Shown: positions 30,611-38,933, counted from the first letter of the stretch. The stretch is DNA of 64,000 nt from Methylomonas methanica (GCA_001644045.1 LUUF01000087.1:1-64000); one strand, 5' to 3'. A program made the numbers and translations. Notes: generated by a model from the letters alone, not told the origin.

Positions 30611-31102
30611 TTATGCAGTTCCGCCGCCCGCCGCTTGCGCTGCGAAAAATGCGGCCATACGGCTGGGCATTTCGCTGGGATCGACGTCTTCGATATGCGT
30701 GGCTATCAGCCACTGATGGCCGAACGGATCGCAAACCGCGCCCATCCGGTCGCCCCAGAATTGGTTGGCTGGCGGCATCGTCGATGTGGCACCGGCCTTT
30801 ATCGCGGCGGTAAAGGCCGTATCGACATCCGCAACGTACAAGAATAGTTTGACCGGTGTGCCGCCCAGGGTTTTCGGTGAATGATCGCTGCAATGCGGAT
30901 TTTCGTCGGCGAGCATGAATATCGAATCGCCGATTTTGAATTCGGCGTGAACTATGTTGCCGTCCGGTGCATTCAGCCGGGATAACTCGCTGGCCGCGAA
31001 GGCCTTTTTATAAAACTCCAGCGCATCCGCCGCGCCTTGCACCACCAGATATGTGGTAAGTGTGTGATAGCCTTCGGGTATGGGTTTAATGGTGGTGGTC
31101 AT
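30611..31102 (-). CDS. VOC/PhnB-like protein, first gene of the ECF-controlled operon
   Basis: I place the start at ATG 31102 (MTTTIKPIPEGYHTLTTYLVV) with GAGGAAAACCC upstream. The 163-residue protein is a PhnB/glyoxalase-like VOC protein with ALEFYKKAFAASEL, GDSIFMLADENP, and CDPFGHQWLIATH. The last two motifs are typical of the YcgJ/PhnB group. It is the first gene after the ECF-type promoter at 31155-31181, and seven more genes follow with gaps of 0-47 bases. Confidence 0.9.
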   Translation of the reverse strand: MTTTIKPIPEGYHTLTTYLVVQGAADALEFYKKAFAASELSRLNAPDGNIVHAEFKIGDSIFMLADENPHCSDHSPKTLGGTPVKLFLYVADVDTAFTAAIKAGATSTMPPANQFWGDRMGAVCDPFGHQWLIATHIEDVDPSEMPSRMAAFFAAQAAGGGTA

Positions 31103-31154
31103 GGGGTTTTCCTCGTTTGGGGTTGAGTACTGATAAATATGGTTTGCATCCTTA

Positions 31155-31181
31155 GTCGAACGGCGACTGCTCAAATCGACA
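31155..31181 (-). promoter_or_regulatory. ECF sigma promoter of the VOC/DGPF/SRPBCC/beta-lactamase operon
   Basis: Read on the minus strand, TGTCGA (31176-31181) and CGAC (31155-31158) are separated by exactly 17 bp, about 53 bp upstream of the operon's first ATG. This is the same element pair and spacing as the promoter at 31636-31662. TGTCGA with a CGA(T/C) -10 is my recollection of the ECF42-group target, and an ECF42-like sigma gene lies 4 kb away. Confidence 0.85.
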
Positions 31182-31221
31182 TCACGTTAAAATTTTTTTG
31201 TTCCCCAGGTTGGGCCGCATT

Positions 31222-31599
31222 TCAATTAACCAGACCCAGCGCTTCCAAGGTTTTCGGATCTTCCGCTACCGGCCGAATTTCCACGCAACCCAACTTCGCT
31301 CCGGGAATTCGCGCGGCCACCTGGATCGCTTCGTTCAAATCGTCGGCTTCGATCAGGTAATAGCCGCCGAGTTGTTCCTTGGTTTCCGCAAACGGGCCGT
31401 CGGTGATGCTTACTTTACCGCCGCGCACCCGCAGCGTGATGGCGGCATTGGCCGGCAGCAGCCGATTGCAGCTCAGGTAATGACCGCTGTTGCGGATGGC
31501 TTGGGTAAATTCGGTGTATTCGTCAAAGTGTTTGGCTGCGGCCTCATCGGTCATTTGTTCCATCACGGTTTCGGCGCAAATCAGGCAAAGGTATTTCAT
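31222..31599 (-). CDS. YCII/DGPF-domain protein with its own promoter
   Basis: The 125 residues (start ATG 31599, MKYLCLICAETVMEQM; GAGGAA precedes it) have the DGPFAETKEQLGGYYLIEA signature (19 residues) and end EIRPVAEDPKTLEAL. It is a second member of the same family as the product of 29794-30147. It is transcribed separately from the ECF-type promoter at 31636-31662 and ends just upstream of the operon promoter. Confidence 0.92.
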   Translation of the reverse strand: MKYLCLICAETVMEQMTDEAAAKHFDEYTEFTQAIRNSGHYLSCNRLLPANAAITLRVRGGKVSITDGPFAETKEQLGGYYLIEADDLNEAIQVAARIPGAKLGCVEIRPVAEDPKTLEALGLVN

Positions 31600-31635
31600 G
31601 GTCAATTCCTCGGGCAATAGTGTTCACACTGAATA

Positions 31636-31662
31636 GTCGTTTAGGGCTGGGCAAATTCGACA
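31636..31662 (-). promoter_or_regulatory. ECF sigma promoter of the stand-alone DGPF gene
   Basis: On the minus strand, TGTCGA (31657-31662), a 17-bp spacer and CGAC (31636-31639) lie about 37 bases upstream of the ATG at 31599. Both hexamer and spacer match the operon promoter at 31155-31181, supporting control by one sigma factor. Confidence 0.85.
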
Positions 31663-31688
31663 ACTAGGCTGCTTTTAGCAAAAAAGCT

Positions 31689-31938
31689 TGTAACTATTCA
31701 GCGAATCATAAAGCCCGGCAAATCGTTAAAAGTATGTCTCTCTCCGAAGGCGGAGTCGTGAATGCCCCCTCTCCTTGCGGGAGAGGGTTGGGGTGAGGGG
31801 GAATAAACTATTGTTTTACATGCCCTCATCCTAACCTTCTCCTTTATACCCCATGGGTACGGAGGGAGAAGGGACTGTTTCGGCTTTTACTACATCCTTC
31901 ACCAGGTGGGCATTGGTACTAAGAGCTGAATAGTTACA
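31689..31938. mobile_element. MITE-like element with 14-bp terminal inverted repeats
   Basis: Perfect 14-bp inverted repeats, TGTAACTATTCAGC (31689-31702) and GCTGAATAGTTACA (31925-31938), bound a 250-bp segment without a gene. It contains the dispersed CCCTCTCC-TTGC-GGAGAGGG palindrome (31767-31787) followed by TTGGGGTGAGGGGG, and a related half-copy near 31840. Size, perfect ends and lack of coding sequence fit a non-autonomous transposable element. No target-site duplication is obvious. Confidence 0.65.
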
Positions 31939-32030
31939 GTTTCTCGCGCCTTGCCGTTGAGCCGAAGCCGGCAGTCGCTTACCATGGAAAGATCGACCTC
32001 AATTTTTCACAATCTGACCGGAGATGAACG

Positions 32031-32525
32031 ATGACCCTATGCCCTTGCGGCTCCAAACTGGATTATGCCGAATGCTGCGGCCCGATCATCGACGGTGCGC
32101 TCGCGCCCACCGCCGAGGCCTTAATGCGCTCGCGCTACACGGCTTTCGTACAACGGAAGCTGGACCATATCGAACGTACCCACGCCCCGGAAATTAAGGA
32201 CGATTTCAATCGAGCGGAAGCCGAGCGGATGGCGGAAGAATGCGAATGGCGCAGCCTGGAAATTCGCAATGCCACGGAAACCGGCGATACGGCGCAAGTC
32301 GAATTTACGATAAAGTTTCGCCGCGACAAACAGGACAGAGTACAAACCGAGTTAGCCAGTTTCCGCCGCGAAAACGGCGAGTGGCTGTATGTCAGCGGCG
32401 ATCTTAATCCCAAGGTGACGCAACGAGTAGTCAGTAAGGTGGGCCGCAACGATCCGTGTCCGTGCGGGTCGGGTAAAAAAGCCAAAAAATGCTGCGGCAC
32501 CACGACTGAATTAGAGCAGGAATGA
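32031..32525 (+). CDS. YchJ-family SEC-C metal-binding protein
   Basis: The 164-residue protein has a Cys-rich zinc motif at each end ([15 protein letters not shown] at about 3-17; [17 protein letters not shown] at about 141-157), the second a SEC-C motif. The middle domain is NTF2-like ([22 protein letters not shown], in part: [15 protein letters not shown]). It is the YchJ/UPF0225 family, of unknown role. Its last codons overlap the next gene by four bases. Confidence 0.9.
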   Translation: MTLCPCGSKLDYAECCGPIIDGALAPTAEALMRSRYTAFVQRKLDHIERTHAPEIKDDFNRAEAERMAEECEWRSLEIRNATETGDTAQVEFTIKFRRDKQDRVQTELASFRRENGEWLYVSGDLNPKVTQRVVSKVGRNDPCPCGSGKKAKKCCGTTTELEQE

Positions 32526-33286
32526 CGCAGCGTTTTCACTGCACCGCGTGCGGCAAGTGCTGTTACGGACAGTTGCCGCTGACGGTAAACGATGCGTTTA
32601 AGCATGCCGACCGCTTTCCGCTGGCCATGGTTTGGACGCCGTTACGGCAAGGCGGCAAAGACTTTGCGACGGTGTCGCAGTTGGGGGCCACGATAAAACT
32701 AGCCAATCGGAAAGAATTGGCGGTATTGATTGTGCCAACTGCCTATATTCCCCCGTCGTTTCCGTGCCCAGCGCTGGCGGCCGATAATCTGTGCGGCATT
32801 CACGCCGATAAACCCTCGCGTTGCCGCACCATGCCGTTTTACCCGTATCGGCAGGAGCAATTTCAAGCCGAGTTATTAAAACCGCAACCTGGTTGGGCTT
32901 GCGATACCTCAGAATCGGCGCCGCTGGTGTTTGCCGACAAGAAAATTCTGTTTCGCGAAGATTTTGATGCAGAGCGCCAGGAATTGGAGGAACAGATTCC
33001 ACAGATCCGCCGCTATGCCGACTATATGTTGAAGTACACGCCGCAGTTGGTCGATAACCTCGCCAAAGTGTCGCTCAAGCCCAAGGGCGGACAAGTGGTG
33101 ACCAGCCTCTCGTCATTTCTGACCGCGATTCGCCACCCCAATGCCCAACAGATTGCCCGGCAGCAACTGCCGGTGTTGAACAGTTATGTAGAGGAAACCG
33201 CCTCCGAATCCAGCCTGGTGGAATACCATCGCCATTATTTAAGCGGGGCCAAAGAAATGCAGTATTTAGCCCAGCAAGCCCGATAA
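32522..33286 (+). CDS. YkgJ-type cysteine cluster protein
   Basis: The 254-residue protein carries the cysteine cluster [17 protein letters not shown] at the N-terminus, then [28 protein letters not shown]. This is the zinc/iron chelating arrangement of the YkgJ (PF03692) family. The ligands occur before residue 110 and the remainder is helical and specific to this branch. It overlaps ychJ by four bases; both may handle metals. Function unknown. Confidence 0.85.
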   Translation: MTQRFHCTACGKCCYGQLPLTVNDAFKHADRFPLAMVWTPLRQGGKDFATVSQLGATIKLANRKELAVLIVPTAYIPPSFPCPALAADNLCGIHADKPSRCRTMPFYPYRQEQFQAELLKPQPGWACDTSESAPLVFADKKILFREDFDAERQELEEQIPQIRRYADYMLKYTPQLVDNLAKVSLKPKGGQVVTSLSSFLTAIRHPNAQQIARQQLPVLNSYVEETASESSLVEYHRHYLSGAKEMQYLAQQAR

Positions 33287-33499
33287 CTATTCGCCTTGCC
33301 AGTTGTCGCAACTCATGAAAAAAAACCGATTGGCTTTGGTTACTAGAACCTGAATGGGAAACATGTTTGCAACTGTACTGGTATTATCCGCGAGCCAGTT
33401 GTGCTTGACCCCGGATCACTCTACCGACTCAAAATAGACAGGCGGTTGAGCTTTCCAATGACCGCTAATGGGCAATAATCTGAATCTCCCTTTGTTGAA

Positions 33500-33601
33500 G
33501 TAGGCTGGGTTGAATGATAATGAAACCCAGCTAGAAGCTATTAAAGCTGGGTATCGCTGCCGCTCAACCCAGCCTACACCACTGTCGCTCCACCCAGTCT
33601 A
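33500..33601. repeat. Palindromic repeat with 14-bp inverted ends
   Basis: GTAGGCTGGGTTGA (33500-33513) and TCAACCCAGCCTAC (33564-33577) are perfect inverted repeats 50 bp apart, with internal half-sites AAACCCAGCT and AGCTGGGTA and a degenerate third end (CCACCCAGTCTAC) to about 33601. It is the longest copy of the TAGG-TTGGGTT family in this window. The rest of the gap from 33287 to 33731 shows no gene; the 60-codon frame through the repeat is an artefact. Confidence 0.7.
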
Positions 33602-33731
33602 CGATCCTAATGTTAACTTAGAAGAAGCGGGTCTGTGTTCACGATGCGAATGGGGGGATGCATATGCAACGGCTAACTGTGAAAAGTACTAACAAATTAT
33701 TCAATGAAGCAACCAAGTATAAGGACGACAT

Positions 33732-34562
33732 GTGCCAAATTCATCTATCGAACGCATTCTAATTCTTGCCAAAACCTATCCGTCGCCGAGTTCCAAGTAT
33801 ATGGAAACGTCCTGCGTTGCAGGAATAACCGATAAGGGATTGATGCGACGGCTTTATCCAGTGCCGTTTCGTTTGCTGGAAGGCGCGCAGCAATTCAGCA
33901 AGTGGCAGTGGATTAACGTTAGAACAATTAAGGCACCGCAGGATCATCGGAAAGAGAGTTATCGATTATTTGTAGATACATTGGCTTGCGGCGAAAAGAT
34001 TGAAAGCAAGCAGAACTGGGCATTTAGGCGGTATTGGCTCGAGCAAATCCCATCGTTCGATAGTTTCGGCGACATCGAGCGATCACGGATCGATGATGGT
34101 TTGTCGCTTTCGCTGCTGCGGCCGAAAAAAGTTTTTAAACTCGAAATTGCCAAAGCCAAAAGCCTGGATTGGACACCGGAAGAAAAAGAAAAGCTATTGT
34201 GTGAGCAGACGCAAGACGATCTGTTTTCGCAGGAGGACGCGGAACGTGATTTTGCGACATTGCGAAAAGTGCCGTTTGATTTTTACTACCACTACCTTTG
34301 TGATACGGCGGAAGGCGAGAAAGAATATCACCATAAGATTGTGGACTGGGAGGCCTGTGCGCTTTATTGGAATTGTGTCAAGAAGCACGGGTCAAACTGG
34401 GAAGTGCCATTTCGCGCTGGCTTGGAAGACAAATTGATAAGCAAAGACCTAATGTTTTTGATGGGTAACCAGCACCGTTTTCAACACCAATGGCTGATTA
34501 TTAGCATGATCTACCCACCTAAGCCACAGCCGCAGGAAGTGACGCAATTTTCCTTGTTTTAG
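33732..34562 (+). CDS. Uncharacterised protein, partner of DUF488 (dual OB-fold type suspected)
   Basis: The 276-residue product starts at a GTG (33732) with AAGGA about six bases ahead. It begins IERILILAKTYPSPSSKYMETSCVAGI and LMRRLYPVPFRLLEG (quoted in part: ILILAKTYPSPSSKYMETS). I associate this with proteins named 'dual OB domain' that occur beside DUF488 genes, but from memory only. Further on are acidic and helical stretches and a C-terminal RFQHQWLIISMIYPP. Its end overlaps the opposite-strand DUF488 gene by 44 bases. Confidence 0.65.
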   Translation: MPNSSIERILILAKTYPSPSSKYMETSCVAGITDKGLMRRLYPVPFRLLEGAQQFSKWQWINVRTIKAPQDHRKESYRLFVDTLACGEKIESKQNWAFRRYWLEQIPSFDSFGDIERSRIDDGLSLSLLRPKKVFKLEIAKAKSLDWTPEEKEKLLCEQTQDDLFSQEDAERDFATLRKVPFDFYYHYLCDTAEGEKEYHHKIVDWEACALYWNCVKKHGSNWEVPFRAGLEDKLISKDLMFLMGNQHRFQHQWLIISMIYPPKPQPQEVTQFSLF

Positions 34563-35001
34563 ATTCGGCCCGGTTGATATGCACGATATCGGTTCCGTTA
34601 TATTGGCGGATGGCGTTCGCTACCATTGAGCGATGGCAAAAACGGTAATCGGCTTCGTAGCAGAGTAAGGCACAATTTGAATAGACCGCGTTGTCCGCCA
34701 CGTACGCGATGGCTTGATCCTGAGTGTGCAGGTATTTTAAAAAGCCTTCTGTGTAGCGTTTCCAATTATTGTCTTGCTTATATTGCTCCCTGACTGGCTT
34801 TGGGCAACCTAACGCTACGACGTGCAAGTATTCAATGCCTGAGAGATTAAGTAGGTTGGATAGCGCCGTTTTGGCAAACCCAGGTTTCCGAGACCCCGGA
34901 AATTCGCGGATATCGATTACAGTGTCAATATGGTATTTTTTTAAAAGTGCCAGAAATGCATCGATGTCGATGCCTTCATAACCTATGGTGTAAATCGTCA
35001 T
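34519..35001 (-). CDS. DUF488-family protein
   Basis: I take the ATG at 35001 (MTIYTIGYEGIDIDAFLALL); a longer frame to 35088 is unlikely. The 160-residue protein shows the DUF488 signatures TIGYEG, DIREFPGSRKPGFAKTAL and LLCYEADYRFCHRSMVA, with Cys-His in the last. The family is uncharacterised and often sits with predicted nucleic-acid or defence genes. It is convergent with the previous gene, and the 3' ends overlap by 44 bases, so translation of one mRNA end is antisense to the other. Confidence 0.88.
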   Translation of the reverse strand: MTIYTIGYEGIDIDAFLALLKKYHIDTVIDIREFPGSRKPGFAKTALSNLLNLSGIEYLHVVALGCPKPVREQYKQDNNWKRYTEGFLKYLHTQDQAIAYVADNAVYSNCALLCYEADYRFCHRSMVANAIRQYNGTDIVHINRAESKTRKIASLPAAVA

Positions 35002-35057
35002 TTTTTTGCCCTCTCGGCAATAGTTTAGCTGACGCCAGGCTTCGCCGATAGGTTTGT

Positions 35058-35220
35058 TTATTGATTTTCGTTTACAGCAGCTAGACACATCTCCTCATTA
35101 TGCCTCGGATTATTCACCCAATCGCTGACCGGTGTGGCGGCGATGTCTGGTAGGCGTCGTTATCCAATAAGCGGAACACGCTGTCCTGGTCGGCGGCTTT
35201 CTCCTGCCATGGCGCATGGC
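35058..35220 (-). pseudogene. Fragment of a decayed gene upstream of the DUF488 gene
   Basis: On the minus strand one frame reads PWQEKAADQDSVFRLLDND, then AYQTSPP, and a one-base frame change continues as TPVSDWVNNPRHNEEM to a TAA at 35058-35060. Both stretches look like ordinary protein, and the frameshift joins them, suggesting the 3' end of a former gene. I do not recognise the family. The remainder of the gap to 35480 shows no gene. Confidence 0.35.
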
Positions 35221-35480
35221 TGGATCAGCATTACAGGCAATACGCGCAATAGATCAAGTTATGAAAGTATAACTGCTGATTTGGGGGGTTTAGAGTGTCA
35301 GCTAATAGTCCACCTTAAGACGCTAGATAAAGATCCTTGGCAAGCGGCTTTTGGCCGAACGTGCCTATCAGAATGACGGGGCTCGAAACTTCTCATTTGT
35401 TGTGTCAAAAGCGGGCATGGTTCGCGACGCAAATGATGGAATATCACTTTAAACTCAATCGCCTATGTTTCCGAATTCTG

Positions 35481-36722
35481 TCACTCGACACGGATTTCCC
35501 ACAATCTGCGCGCCAAAAAGCGCCGCTCCGGTTCCTGACGTGTCAAAGCCAGGGCTTGTTCGTAAGCCGTGATCGCTTCGTCGGTTCTGCCCAAACGCCG
35601 GTACAAGTCAGCCCTCGCCGCGTGCGCTAGGTGATAATCGTTAAGGTCGCCGTTCTGTAAAATCGCATCGATCAAAGCCAGCCCGGCCGCCGGTCCATCC
35701 CACATCGCTACTGCCACGGCCCGGTTTAATTCGATCACCGGCGAGGCATCGATGCGCAATAAGACTTCGTAGAGTGCGACGATTTGCGACCAGTCCGTGG
35801 CGGCGGCATGGCTGGCATTGGCGTGCACCGCGGCGATGGCGGCTTGCACGGCATATTGGCCATAGCGCTGCGACACTAAGGCCCGCTGCACCAGTGCCGA
35901 ACCTTCCGCGATGCGTTCGCTGTCCCACAAGCTGCGGTCTTGGTCGTCCAACAAAATCAGTTCGCCATCAGGTCCGGTTCTGGCGGCGCGGCGCGATTCG
36001 TGCAATAGCATCAACGCCAGTAAGCCTTGCGCTTCCGGCTCCGGCAGTAACTCGACCAACAAACGTCCCAAACGTATCGCCTCTTCCGACAAATCGTGCC
36101 GGGTTAGCGCAGCGCCGGACGAAGCGGAGTAACCTTCGTTGAACACTAGATAAACCACCCGCAGCACCGAGTCCAAGCGGTCGGCTAGTTCGGCGGGTGC
36201 GGGTACTTGGTAAGGAATGCGGGCGTCGCGGATCTTGGTTTTGGCGCGGACGATGCGCTGGGCAAGCGTTGGCGTTGGTGCCAGAAAGGCGCGGGCGATT
36301 TCCTCGGTCGCCAGGCCGCAGACTTCGCGTAACGTCAATGCGACTTGCGCATCCGGGGATAAGGCAGGATGGCAACAGGTGAAGATCAGCCGTAGGCGGT
36401 CGTCTTCCAGGCCTTCGTCATCCGTGTCGTCGGTTTCGCTGGCCGGATCTGCCAGGGTATCGGCATCCTCCAGCACGTCGAAGCGGGCTTGCCGGCGCAG
36501 GCCGTCGATGGCCTTGAAGCGGCCGGCCGACACCAACCAGGCGCGCGGATTGGCCGGCAAGCCGTTGCGCGGCCATTGTTCGAGAGCTGCGCGAAACGCG
36601 TCGTGCAGCGCTTCCTCGGCAACATCGAAATCGCCGAGCAGCCGAATCAAGGTTGCCAGCACATGGCGGGATTCGCTTTGGTAGATTGCGTCGATTTTCT
36701 CGCGCACCGTCGTTTCGTTCAT
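35481..36722 (-). CDS. ECF42-like sigma factor with C-terminal TPR-like domain
   Basis: RNA polymerase sigma factor expected to drive the DGPF genes. The 413-residue protein has sigma region 2 (residues about 13-80; HVLATLIRLLGDFDVAEEALHDAF, in part: LIRLLGDFDVAEEALHDAF; then PRAWLVSAGRFKAIDGLRR) and region 4 (LTLREVCGLATEEIARAFLA). A C-terminal extension of about 220 residues includes TPR-like repeats (ARADLYRRLGRTDEAITAYEQAL). No anti-sigma gene is adjacent, as expected of this group. It lies 3.9 kb from the DGPF cluster, next to a marR gene. Confidence 0.9.
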   Translation of the reverse strand: MNETTVREKIDAIYQSESRHVLATLIRLLGDFDVAEEALHDAFRAALEQWPRNGLPANPRAWLVSAGRFKAIDGLRRQARFDVLEDADTLADPASETDDTDDEGLEDDRLRLIFTCCHPALSPDAQVALTLREVCGLATEEIARAFLAPTPTLAQRIVRAKTKIRDARIPYQVPAPAELADRLDSVLRVVYLVFNEGYSASSGAALTRHDLSEEAIRLGRLLVELLPEPEAQGLLALMLLHESRRAARTGPDGELILLDDQDRSLWDSERIAEGSALVQRALVSQRYGQYAVQAAIAAVHANASHAAATDWSQIVALYEVLLRIDASPVIELNRAVAVAMWDGPAAGLALIDAILQNGDLNDYHLAHAARADLYRRLGRTDEAITAYEQALALTRQEPERRFLARRLWEIRVE

Positions 36723-36730
36723 ATCGGCTT

Positions 36731-37213
36731 TCAGCCTTGAGCATTCAAGCTACGCATCACTTGATGCCAGCCGGCTTCAGCGTTGGCGCCGACTCGTGCG
36801 AATACTGTTTGCAGCTGCTGCATTTGGGTACCGGTCAGTTGTGCTTCCAATTCCGCGCCGTCCGCCGTCAGGCTGAGTTCGCGCACCCGTTTATCGTGCA
36901 TGGCCGTGTCTATCATGACCAGCTGCATGTCCATTAACTGCCGCAACGGCGCGTTCAAGGCTTGTTTGCTGACGCTGAGCATGCCCAGCAATGCGTTCAC
37001 GGAAATCCGCGGATTGCGGCCGACGAAATACAAGATCCGGTGATGCACCCGCCCCAGTCCGCGCTCGGCCAGGATGCGGTCGGGCTGTACGGTAAAGGCG
37101 CGATAGCCGAAGTAAAACTGTTCGATAGCCAGGCGCAACGCGGCTTCGCGCATGTCCGGCGTCAATGTTTCATCAAGTGGGGGATTATCGATAGCGGATA
37201 TTTGGTCAACCAT
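36731..37213 (-). CDS. MarR-family transcriptional regulator
   Basis: The 160-residue winged-helix protein (HHRILYFVGRNPRISVNALLGMLSVSKQALNAPLRQL, in part: ISVNALLGMLSVSKQALNAPL) should dimerise and repress the genes around it. It is 8 bases upstream of the ECF sigma gene and divergent from the aminotransferase gene. Two copies of the inverted repeat GTCAA-N5-TTGAC lie in the divergent spacer, the first overlapping its own start codon, consistent with autorepression and control of the aminotransferase. Confidence 0.9.
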   Translation of the reverse strand: MVDQISAIDNPPLDETLTPDMREAALRLAIEQFYFGYRAFTVQPDRILAERGLGRVHHRILYFVGRNPRISVNALLGMLSVSKQALNAPLRQLMDMQLVMIDTAMHDKRVRELSLTADGAELEAQLTGTQMQQLQTVFARVGANAEAGWHQVMRSLNAQG

Positions 37214-37219
37214 ATTGAC
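37205..37219. promoter_or_regulatory. MarR operator copy 1
   Basis: GTCAA-CCATA-TTGAC, an inverted repeat within the longer direct repeat GGTCAAC-N3-ATTGACATT that is repeated 48 bp away. This copy covers the marR start codon (37211-37213). Confidence 0.7.
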
Positions 37220-37252
37220 ATTATAGGCAGGTAGCCGTTAGCATGGCTATAG

Positions 37253-37267
37253 GTCAACTTTATTGAC
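37253..37267. promoter_or_regulatory. MarR operator copy 2
   Basis: GTCAA-CTTTA-TTGAC, the second copy, 18 bases before the aminotransferase start codon. With copy 1 it would let one MarR dimer pair block both divergent promoters. Confidence 0.7.
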
Positions 37268-37284
37268 ATTTATCAACGCCCGCC

Positions 37285-38445
37285 ATGAACTCATTATCGC
37301 CGCTACGCCCTATCCGTTTTTCCGCTCGTACCCAAGACCTGCATCCCTCGCCGATCCGCGAAATTCTAGCCGTCGTCGACCGACCCGGCATGATTTCCTT
37401 TGCCGGCGGCTTACCGTCGTTGGACAGTTTTCCGCAATTCAACCTGGAGGCCATGCCGCAACACATGCTGCAATACGGTGCCAGCGAAGGCGAAGCGGAA
37501 CTGCGCCTGCGGATTGCCGAAGACATGCAAAGCTTGGGGCTGCAATGTTCAGCCGAACAAGTGTTGATCCTGTCAGGATCGCAGCAAGGCATCGATTTGG
37601 TCGCCAAATTGTTCATCGATCCCGGCACGCCGGTGGCGGTGGAGGCGCCGACTTATCTGGCGGCCCTGCAGGTGTTTCGTTTTTTCGGTGCCCGCTTTGT
37701 CGCTTACGATGCCGGGGCGCCCGATCTAGATACCTGGCGGCGGGAAAAGCCGGCGTTTGCTTATGCGATACCCACGTTTCAGAACCCCAGCGGCCGCTGC
37801 CTGGATGCATCGGAACGCACCGTCTTGGCCGCCGCTTGCGATGCGGCGAATATTCCTTTGTTTGAGGACGACCCCTACCGTGATCTGATATACGACGACT
37901 GCGAGCGCACGCCGGTGTGCGCCGGTTTGCAACACGCGCCTTGGATTTATCAAGGCTCGTTTTCGAAAAGTTTGGCGCCGGGTTTGCGCCTGGGCTATCT
38001 GGTGGCTTCGCCGGAATTAATGCCTTTTTTGACCCGGTTGAAGCAGGCGGCCGATTTGCACAGCAACCGTGTCAGCCAGTGGCTGGTATTGCAACAATTG
38101 AACGATCCTGATCGCAGTCAGCAGTTAGTGGAACTGGCCGGACATTATCGCCAGCGCCGCGATGTATTTGAAGCGGCGCTAAGCCGGCATTTTTCGGATC
38201 TAGCCAGTTGGCAAATCCCGCCCGGCGGCTTGTTTTTTTGGCTGACGCTGAACAGTCGCATCGATACCCGCCAGCTATTGCCCAAGGCTATTGAAGCGGG
38301 CGTGGCGTTTATGCCTGGCGAACCCTTCCTGCCGATGGATGTGGAGGCTTGCGGCCAGCTGCGTCTGAACTTCAGTCACGCCGACGCAGCACAGGCCGAG
38401 CGTGGTCTGCGGATATTGGCTGAGTTGGTTCGGGAGTTTGTTTGA
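37285..38445 (+). CDS. PLP-dependent class I/II aminotransferase
   Basis: The 386-residue protein has the type I fold with LILSGSQQGIDLVAKLF, cofactor-contacting AFAYAIPTFQNPSGRC, EDDPYRDLIYDD and the PLP Lys in QGSFSKSLAPGLRLGY. It resembles the 2-aminoadipate/multisubstrate aminotransferase group (LysN/KatII, LysN-like). The amino donor and acceptor cannot be told. It is probably repressed by the divergent MarR gene. Confidence 0.9.
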   Translation: MNSLSPLRPIRFSARTQDLHPSPIREILAVVDRPGMISFAGGLPSLDSFPQFNLEAMPQHMLQYGASEGEAELRLRIAEDMQSLGLQCSAEQVLILSGSQQGIDLVAKLFIDPGTPVAVEAPTYLAALQVFRFFGARFVAYDAGAPDLDTWRREKPAFAYAIPTFQNPSGRCLDASERTVLAAACDAANIPLFEDDPYRDLIYDDCERTPVCAGLQHAPWIYQGSFSKSLAPGLRLGYLVASPELMPFLTRLKQAADLHSNRVSQWLVLQQLNDPDRSQQLVELAGHYRQRRDVFEAALSRHFSDLASWQIPPGGLFFWLTLNSRIDTRQLLPKAIEAGVAFMPGEPFLPMDVEACGQLRLNFSHADAAQAERGLRILAELVREFV

Positions 38446-38528
38446 TATAGCTTCCGCCCAGCTGTTGACAAAGTCCATAAATAGACTTATTTTAAGGTAA
38501 AGTTTAGATAAGTTGTTTTGGAGGGCTT

Positions 38529-38933
38529 ATGTTGTCAACAGCTCATGCGCAATTACCCGCCGACAGCGCAATGGTGGCCGGCGCCGCGTTACGTACTTTT
38601 TTTAATATCGCCGATGCCTGGCGTTTGAACGTCGAGCAGGCCATGGTGCTGTTGGGATTGGATTCGCGCAGCACCTATTTCAAATGGAAGAAAAATCCGG
38701 AAACGGCCAGTCTTAACGCGGATAAATTGGAAAGACTGTCATATATCTTCGGTATTTATAAGGCCTTGCAGATTCTTCTACCCAAGCCGGAAGCGGCGGA
38801 CGGCTGGTTGCATCAACCCAATCAGGCCGCGCTGTTTTCCGGGCAAACCGCGTTGCAACGCATGTTATCCGGGCGGGTGGCGGATTTATATGTGGTGCGC
38901 CAATATCTGGACGCGCAGTGCGGTTGGGCCTAA
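38529..38933 (+). CDS. Antitoxin with MbcA/ParS/Xre toxin-binding domain
   Basis: The 134-residue protein has an N-terminal Xre-type helical region (about 20-75; NVEQAMVLLGLDSRSTYFKWKK) and a C-terminal DUF2384/MbcA-ParS toxin-binding domain (LFSGQTALQRMLSGRVADLYVVRQYLDA, in part: GQTALQRMLSGRVADLYVV). It precedes the RES toxin gene with TAATG overlap, the canonical antitoxin-toxin order. It should bind both the toxin and the operator. Confidence 0.88.
   Translation: MLSTAHAQLPADSAMVAGAALRTFFNIADAWRLNVEQAMVLLGLDSRSTYFKWKKNPETASLNADKLERLSYIFGIYKALQILLPKPEAADGWLHQPNQAALFSGQTALQRMLSGRVADLYVVRQYLDAQCGWA

Noticed and set aside
30159-30893. Long minus-strand frame extending the VOC gene at 30159 upstream
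   Set aside because: The N-terminal 109 codons are an alternate frame of the neighbouring gene; the VOC domain begins at ATG 30566 with its own ribosome-binding site.
33510-33692. 60-codon frame between the YkgJ-type gene and 33732
   Set aside because: It runs through the palindromic repeat (33500-33601) and has no ribosome-binding site; its amino-acid composition follows the repeat arms.
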